Assembly: GCA_038316355.1 (NCBI GenBank)
Contig: JBBQAO010000009.1
Location: 1-64,000 of the forward strand
Reading direction: 5' to 3'
DNA length: 64,000 nt
Source: Ga0077527 sp038316355
GTDB taxonomy: Bacteria; Pseudomonadota; Gammaproteobacteria; Burkholderiales; SG8-41
The number at the start of each line of letters is the position of its first letter. Position 1 is the stretch's first letter. A program made the translations under genes and the position numbers. Below are positions 59,889 to 64,000 of the stretch, piece after piece. Under the pieces are notes generated by a model. It saw nothing but the letters and a program-made list of their open reading frames with translations. It was not told the origin of the DNA and ran no database searches.

Positions 59889-60785
59889 CTAAGCCCGCGC
59901 GTCGAGCGTCTTCGGATCAAAGAACGGCTTGTCACCCCTGATCTGGGTGCGATGCATCAGACGCCGTGACTCCGGATCAAAGGCATCGCGGCGGTGCATG
60001 GCGCTGCGGTTGTCCCACAGCACCAGGTCGCCGACCTGCCATACCTGATACCACTCGAATTCCTTTTTGGTGGCGTGCGCCCACAGCTGGTTGAGCAGAT
60101 CTTCGCTCTCGTCCAGCGGCATGCCGATGATGTAGGCATTGCGGCGGCGGCCGAGAAACAGGCAGTTGCGGTGGCTGCGCGGATGGGTGCGCAGCAGCGG
60201 ATGGATGGCGCCCGGCGCATCACGCGGATCGTTGACATCGCTGAAACCCTTGCGCAGCTCGCCAGCGCTGTTGCGACTCGAGTCATGGCGGCAGAAACGG
60301 CCAAGAATCTGTTTTTTGATGGCTGCCGGCAGCGTGTCATAGGCTTTAAACATGTTGGAGAAGCCCGTGTTGCCGCCTTCCGGCGGCACTTCCAGCGAAT
60401 ACAGCAGGCTGCCGATCGGCGCCATGTCGTTGTAGGACATGTCGGTATGCCATTCGGCCTCGTAATGGCCGAGGTTACCGATGGATTTACCGTCGACCTT
60501 GATGTTCGACATCACGGTGATTTGCGGAAAGGGATTGACCACATCCTTGCCGGCATGAACCGGTGCCTGGTCGAGTTCGCCGAACAATTGTCCGAATGCC
60601 AGCAGCGCCGGATCATCGAGCTGCTGATTGCGGAAACGCAGCACCAGATGCGAGTGCCAGGCGTCCTCGATCTGCCGGAACGTCTCCTGCGACAGCGGTT
60701 TGGCCAGATCGACGCCGACGATATCGGCGCCCAGCGCCGCGCCGGTGGGGATGACGGTGATGTTGCTTTTTTGCGGGATGTCCAT
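59889..60785 (-). CDS. TauD/TfdA-family Fe(II)/2-oxoglutarate dioxygenase
   Basis: A 298-residue oxygenase. Iron triad: His and Asp in AEWHTDMSYN and the distal His in NRSAMHRRDAF; the 2-oxoglutarate Arg is in HRTQIRGDKPF. The family hydroxylates taurine, phenoxyacids, carnitine precursors and others; the substrate is not determined. A strong AGGAGG precedes ATG 60785. The upstream FAH-family gene is on the same strand, so they may be part of one aromatic or organic-acid catabolic unit. Confidence 0.9.
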   Translation of the reverse strand: MDIPQKSNITVIPTGAALGADIVGVDLAKPLSQETFRQIEDAWHSHLVLRFRNQQLDDPALLAFGQLFGELDQAPVHAGKDVVNPFPQITVMSNIKVDGKSIGNLGHYEAEWHTDMSYNDMAPIGSLLYSLEVPPEGGNTGFSNMFKAYDTLPAAIKKQILGRFCRHDSSRNSAGELRKGFSDVNDPRDAPGAIHPLLRTHPRSHRNCLFLGRRRNAYIIGMPLDESEDLLNQLWAHATKKEFEWYQVWQVGDLVLWDNRSAMHRRDAFDPESRRLMHRTQIRGDKPFFDPKTLDARA

Positions 60786-60877
60786 GGGGTTCCTCCTTCT
60801 CAGCGGAACATGCTACTGCGCGCCGCCGCGATCCTCAAGGCCGCGGCCATATTGCGGAAGTTCGCGGTGCGCAAACC

Positions 60878-61792
60878 TCATTTTGCCCCGATTTTGTTGC
60901 GCAGCACGCCCAATCCTTCCACTTCAGTCTCAAGGATGTCGCCTGCTTTCATGAATTCCGGCGGGGTGCGTGCATGGCCGACGCCGGCCGGAGTCCCGGT
61001 GAGGAACAGGTCACCCGGTTCCAGCGTGAGGCCCGCCGACAGTTCCGCAATCAGCCGCGGCAGCTTGAAATACATACAGCTGGTGTTGGAATCCTGCTTG
61101 GTCACGCCGTTGACGCGGCAGGTGATGCGCAGATTCTGCGGATTCCTGACTTCGTCCGCAGTTGTTAACCACGGCCCCATCGGGCAGTGGCCGTCGAGGC
61201 TCTTGCCTTTGAACCACTGCTGGCCGTGCTGGCGCTGCACTTCGCGCGCCGAGACATCGTTGGCGATCATGTAGCCGTAGATGTGTTTCATCGCATCGGC
61301 TTCGCTGATGTTGCGGCCGCCCTTGCCGATGACCACGGCCATCTCCACTTCCCAGTCGAGTTTTTCGGTGACGCCGGGGTGCGAGGGCACTTCGCCGTAG
61401 GGGCTGTTGACAGTCAGCGGCTGCTTGCTGAAAAACGCCGGATGTTTCGGCAGTTCCGTCACATGCGGCCGCGCCTTCGCACCTTCCTCGAAATGTTCAA
61501 CGTAATTCCAGCCGACGCAGAACACGTTTTTGCGCGGACGGGGAATCGGCGCATGCAGCGTGACCTTGGCCATCGCGTGATGACCGGTTTTCACGCCGGC
61601 GACGGCTTTTTTGACCAGCGCCAGACCGGATTTGCCGGCGGCGACCAGTGCGACCATGTCGTTCGCGGCGAAGGGCAGCTTGACCCGCGCTTTTTTCGCC
61701 GCGGCCTCGAGGTCGATGATGCTGCCGTCGGCGGCGATCACGCCGATTTTTGCCGGAACGCGTTTGCCTGCAGAATAAGTGACCAGTTTCAT
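60878..61792 (-). CDS. Fumarylacetoacetate hydrolase family protein
   Basis: A 304-residue FAH-fold enzyme: NVFCVGWNYVEHFEEG, WEVEMAVVIGKGGRNISEAD with the metal Glu, IANDVSAREVQRQHG and LFLTGTPAGVGHARTPPEF. Such proteins hydrolyse or decarboxylate acylpyruvates in aromatic degradation. Substrate unknown. AGGGAG precedes the ATG; it lies between pip and the dioxygenase on the same strand. Confidence 0.9.
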   Translation of the reverse strand: MKLVTYSAGKRVPAKIGVIAADGSIIDLEAAAKKARVKLPFAANDMVALVAAGKSGLALVKKAVAGVKTGHHAMAKVTLHAPIPRPRKNVFCVGWNYVEHFEEGAKARPHVTELPKHPAFFSKQPLTVNSPYGEVPSHPGVTEKLDWEVEMAVVIGKGGRNISEADAMKHIYGYMIANDVSAREVQRQHGQQWFKGKSLDGHCPMGPWLTTADEVRNPQNLRITCRVNGVTKQDSNTSCMYFKLPRLIAELSAGLTLEPGDLFLTGTPAGVGHARTPPEFMKAGDILETEVEGLGVLRNKIGAK

Positions 61793-61822
61793 GTCATTCT
61801 CCCTTGGTGATATTGGGTGATT

Positions 61823-62818
61823 TTATTGAGTAAGTTGTTTGAATTTTTCGGTGGCCTGGACCAGCGCCGCGCAGATGCCGGGCTCCCATGCCGAATGTCC
61901 GGCATCGGGCACGATGATGTATTCCGCTTCCGGCCATGCGCGGTGCAGGTCGTCCGCGGACACGATGGGGCACACCGCGTCATAACGGCCCTGCACGATG
62001 ACACCGGGAATGTTGCGGATGCGGCCGACATTGTCCAGCAGCGAATTGTACGGCAGGAAAATGTCGTGCTTGAAATAATGCGCTTCGACGCGCGCGAGGC
62101 CCAAGGCAACCACGTCGCCGGCAAAATAGGCCACGGTTTCCGGGCTCGGCAGCAGCGTCGAGCAGGAACCTTCGTAAGTGCTCCATGCCCGCGCCGCCGG
62201 CATGTGCACTGCTGGATCGGGATCGGTCAAACGGCGATGGTAGGCGCTGAGCAGGTCGCCGCGTTCGGCTTCCGGTATCGGGCCGGTGAAGGCGCGCCAG
62301 GCTTCCGGGAACAGGTTGCGCAGGCCGTAGAGAAACCAGTCGATTTCACTGCTGCGGCAGAGGAAAATGCCGCGCAGGATCAGCCCGGTGCAGCGTTGCG
62401 GATGCGCTTCGGCGTAGGCCAGCGCGAGGGTGCTGCCCCAGGAACCACCGAATACCAGCCAGCGTGCGATGCCGAGTTTTTCGCGAAGTTGTTCGATGTC
62501 CGACACGAGTAACGGTGTCGTGTTGTCGGTGACCTCACCCAGCGGGGTCGAGCGGCCCGCGCCGCGCTGATCGAAAATGATGATGCGGTAATGCGCGGGA
62601 TCAAAAAAACGCCGGTGCGCGGATGCTGCGCCGGCACCGGGCCCGCCGTGCAGGAACAGCACCGGTGCGCCGCGCGGATTGCCGCTTTCCTCGAAATACA
62701 TCTGATGCCGGCCGTCGAGCGCCAGCATGCCGCTGCTGCAAGGCTGGATTTCGGGATAAAGATCGGCGCGCAAGCTGGAAGATGTGCCGGAAGATGAGCC
62801 GGAAGATGTCTGGACCAT
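61823..62818 (-). CDS. pip: Proline iminopeptidase
   Basis: A 331-residue alpha/beta hydrolase (S33): oxyanion region FLHGGPGAGAASAHRRFF, nucleophile elbow GGSWGSTLALAYAEAHP, late Asp in GRYDAVCPI and His in DAGHSAWEPG. It removes N-terminal proline. The first residues (VQTSSGSSSGTSSS) come from a 12-bp tandem repeat. ATG 62818; GTG 62827 is an alternative start. Confidence 0.92.
   Translation of the reverse strand: MVQTSSGSSSGTSSSLRADLYPEIQPCSSGMLALDGRHQMYFEESGNPRGAPVLFLHGGPGAGAASAHRRFFDPAHYRIIIFDQRGAGRSTPLGEVTDNTTPLLVSDIEQLREKLGIARWLVFGGSWGSTLALAYAEAHPQRCTGLILRGIFLCRSSEIDWFLYGLRNLFPEAWRAFTGPIPEAERGDLLSAYHRRLTDPDPAVHMPAARAWSTYEGSCSTLLPSPETVAYFAGDVVALGLARVEAHYFKHDIFLPYNSLLDNVGRIRNIPGVIVQGRYDAVCPIVSADDLHRAWPEAEYIIVPDAGHSAWEPGICAALVQATEKFKQLTQ
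62777..62812 (-). repeat. 12-bp tandem repeat at the start of pip
   Basis: On the plus strand GGAAGATGTGCC, GGAAGATGAGCC, GGAAGATGTCTG. It encodes the Ser/Thr/Gly-rich N-terminus of Pip, which homologues lack. Confidence 0.8.
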
Positions 62819-62901
62819 GAAAGCCACGTTGTTCGCTGCAAAAAAAGCAGCGCAACGTTAGCACAAAGGCGGCTGCAGCGTGTGCGGGCGGTCGCCCCTG
62901 A

Positions 62902-63267
62902 CTACATCATGCTGACGTGTGCGGCGACGACGCGCCAGCCTTCAGCCACACGCACCCACGTCTGCATCTGCCGTCCTGAGCGGCTGCTGCGCTCGAACTG
63001 CAGGCTCGAGGTGGCGAAGTCGCGGCCGTAGGTGGTGATCACTTCACGAGAAACCGTTCGCGCCAGCCCTGCCGGCGAGCGCGCAGAGCGGAACTGCGCA
63101 ATCTCCTGATAACCGTACAGCACTTCCCCGGCACCGTAACGAATGGTATGCGGGCTGTGCCAGAACAGGGCATCAAGTGTCGCCACATCATTGCTGACCA
63201 GCGCCTGTTCATAGCGCTTGCATGCTGCGGCGACCTCCGCCACCACTTCCGGAATATTGATCTCCAC
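62902..63267 (-). CDS. NTF2-like protein of the AtzH/HpxZ (DUF3225) family
   Basis: A 121-residue protein starting at GTG 63267: YEQALVSNDVATLDALFW, VLYGYQEIAQFRSARS, REVITTYGRDFATSS and TWVRVAEGWRVVAAHVS fit the AtzH-like/HpxZ family, which accompanies amidases and oxalurate catabolism genes. No such partner is in the window. Preceded by a 7-bp repeat ending in its ribosome site. Confidence 0.85.
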   Translation of the reverse strand: MEINIPEVVAEVAAACKRYEQALVSNDVATLDALFWHSPHTIRYGAGEVLYGYQEIAQFRSARSPAGLARTVSREVITTYGRDFATSSLQFERSSRSGRQMQTWVRVAEGWRVVAAHVSMM

Positions 63268-63276
63268 CGTTTCCCC

Positions 63277-63304
63277 TCAATCCGCAATCCGTGATCCTCA
63301 ATCC
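63277..63304 (-). repeat. 7-bp tandem repeat, four copies, before the NTF2-like gene
   Basis: On the minus strand GGATTGA, GGATCAC, GGATTGC, GGATTGA, then GGGG. The last unit plus the Gs forms the GAGGGG ribosome site before GTG 63267. Confidence 0.8.
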
Positions 63305-63310
63305 TGCTCT

Positions 63311-64000
63311 TCAGTCCGCGCGGGCCCCGGTTTCCTTGGCCACTTTCGCCCATTTTGCGATGTCCTGTTTGACCACCGCGGTGAATTGCGCGGAATTACC
63401 ATACATCATTTCCGCGCCGCGTTGGGACAGGCCGCTGCGCAGCGGCTTATTGTCGGACAGCAGCGCGACATCGTTTTCAATTTTCTTGGCGATGGTTGCC
63501 GGAAGTCCGGCCGGGGCGAAAAGCCCGTACCACTGCGCGGCTTCGTAGCCGGGCAATCCGCTTTCGGCGACCGTGGGCACTTCCGGCAGCGTGGGGTAGC
63601 GCTTGGTGGTGGTCACGGCCAGCATGCGCAGCTTGCCGCTTTGCACCAGCGGCAGCGCCGACACGATGATGTCGATCATGTACTGGGTGCGCCCTGCGAT
63701 CAGGTCCGGCAATGCCGGGCCGCTGCCCTTGTACGGCACATGTACCGCTTTGATGCCCGCCGTGATGTTGAACATTGCGGCGGCCAGGTGCGGCAGTGCG
63801 CCGTTGCCCGAAGACGCAAACGACAGTTGGTCGGGTTTGGCCTTGGCCAGCGCAACCAGATCCTTCACTGATTTCACCGGCAGCCCGTTGGTGACCACCA
63901 GCAGTTGCGGCGACAGCGCAAACGAGGCCAGCGCGACCAGGTCCCTGCGTGGATCGTAGCTCAGGTCCGGATAAATGCTCGGTGCGATGACGACACCAGC
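63311..64000 (-). CDS. Bug-family tripartite tricarboxylate transporter receptor, 5' end beyond the window
   Basis: The frame is open to the right edge; 229 codons are visible. PSIYPDLSYDPRRDLVALAS, SFASSGNGALPHLAAAMF, KAVHVPYKGSGPALPDLIAG and YPTLPEVPTVAESGLPGYEA are hallmarks of Bug (TctC-like) periplasmic receptors, greatly expanded in Burkholderiales. The ligand is unknown. The signal peptide lies outside the window. Confidence 0.92.
   Translation of the reverse strand, partial: AGVVIAPSIYPDLSYDPRRDLVALASFALSPQLLVVTNGLPVKSVKDLVALAKAKPDQLSFASSGNGALPHLAAAMFNITAGIKAVHVPYKGSGPALPDLIAGRTQYMIDIIVSALPLVQSGKLRMLAVTTTKRYPTLPEVPTVAESGLPGYEAAQWYGLFAPAGLPATIAKKIENDVALLSDNKPLRSGLSQRGAEMMYGNSAQFTAVVKQDIAKWAKVAKETGARAD

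Overview
The window looks like chromosome of a high-GC betaproteobacterium (Burkholderiales/Nitrosomonadales-like). The evidence is gene order and family content rather than any marker gene: pepA-holC-valS divergent from lptF-lptG; ilvI-ilvH-ilvC-psd-pssA-leuA; rplU-rpmA-obgE-proB divergent from ispB plus tRNA-Pro(CGG); pilS-pilR-ampD-nrdA-nrdB; the sigma factor/DUF3619/DUF3106/RDD quartet; a Bug-type solute receptor; and a PhaM-like granule protein. No insertion sequence, integrase, prophage, CRISPR array or rRNA gene is visible. Genes are tightly packed, many with 1-4 bp ATGA/GTGA/TGATG overlaps.

Layout. 1-4.3 kb: end of a BepA-like M48 protease, a Ser/Thr kinase fused to a cyclic-nucleotide-binding domain, tusA, a Tat-exported FecR-domain protein and DUF4126. 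4.3-13.3 kb: MFS exporter, valS with an unusual N-terminal extension, holC, pepA, then lptFG. 13.3-15.1 kb: RDD, DUF3106, DUF3619 and a sigma factor that appears to begin at CTG. 15.4-22.1 kb: branched-chain amino acid and phosphatidylethanolamine synthesis, with a Leu-rich leader peptide before leuA. 22.1-27.7 kb: DUF2905, DUF2069, WrbA, lytic transglycosylase, proS, a spermidine-synthase-like protein, rppH, CBS protein. 27.8-30.4 kb: rubrerythrin, an HdrD/GlpC-like Fe-S protein and DUF3501, with a palindrome at the rubrerythrin start site. 30.5-35.8 kb: CNP1-like, proB, obgE, rpmA, rplU, ispB, tRNA-Pro, a carboxymuconolactone-decarboxylase-like protein. 35.8-44.7 kb: PilS/PilR, AmpD, class Ia ribonucleotide reductase with paired NrdR-type boxes, DUF2442. 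44.8-49.0 kb: a histone-H1-like protein and a phnDCEE transporter without C-P lyase genes. 49.0-55 kb: threonine aldolase, HAD phosphatase, an unknown protein with a truncated duplicate, and a three-gene regulatory operon (hybrid kinase, REC-PAS, Crp/Fnr). 55.2-59.7 kb: secreted protein, ECF sigma/anti-sigma pair, a small Cys-rich protein, a lytic transglycosylase with an unusual leader, a cyclophilin-like protein, PhaM-like. 59.7-64 kb: TauD-type dioxygenase with a duplicated 3' end, FAH-family enzyme, proline iminopeptidase, an NTF2-like protein and the end of a Bug receptor.

Most of the window is housekeeping. The unexpected signals lie between genes. (1) nrdA and the lytic transglycosylase gene at 58.2 kb share one promoter/operator layout: TTGCGG, 17 bp, TAGAATTGG, 18 bp, then a CCACAAC..TAGTGG palindrome. 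(2) A leucine-rich leader peptide and switchable pairing precede leuA. (3) A long structured leader precedes the 58.2-kb transglycosylase. (4) Short degenerate tandem repeats of 7, 12, 13, 14 or 15 bp recur immediately before or at start codons of at least five genes. (5) Two truncated gene duplicates lie beside their intact copies. I have not identified a wholly new multi-gene system. The rubrerythrin/Fe-S/DUF3501 module and the shared nrdA/transglycosylase control region are the best candidates for new biology.
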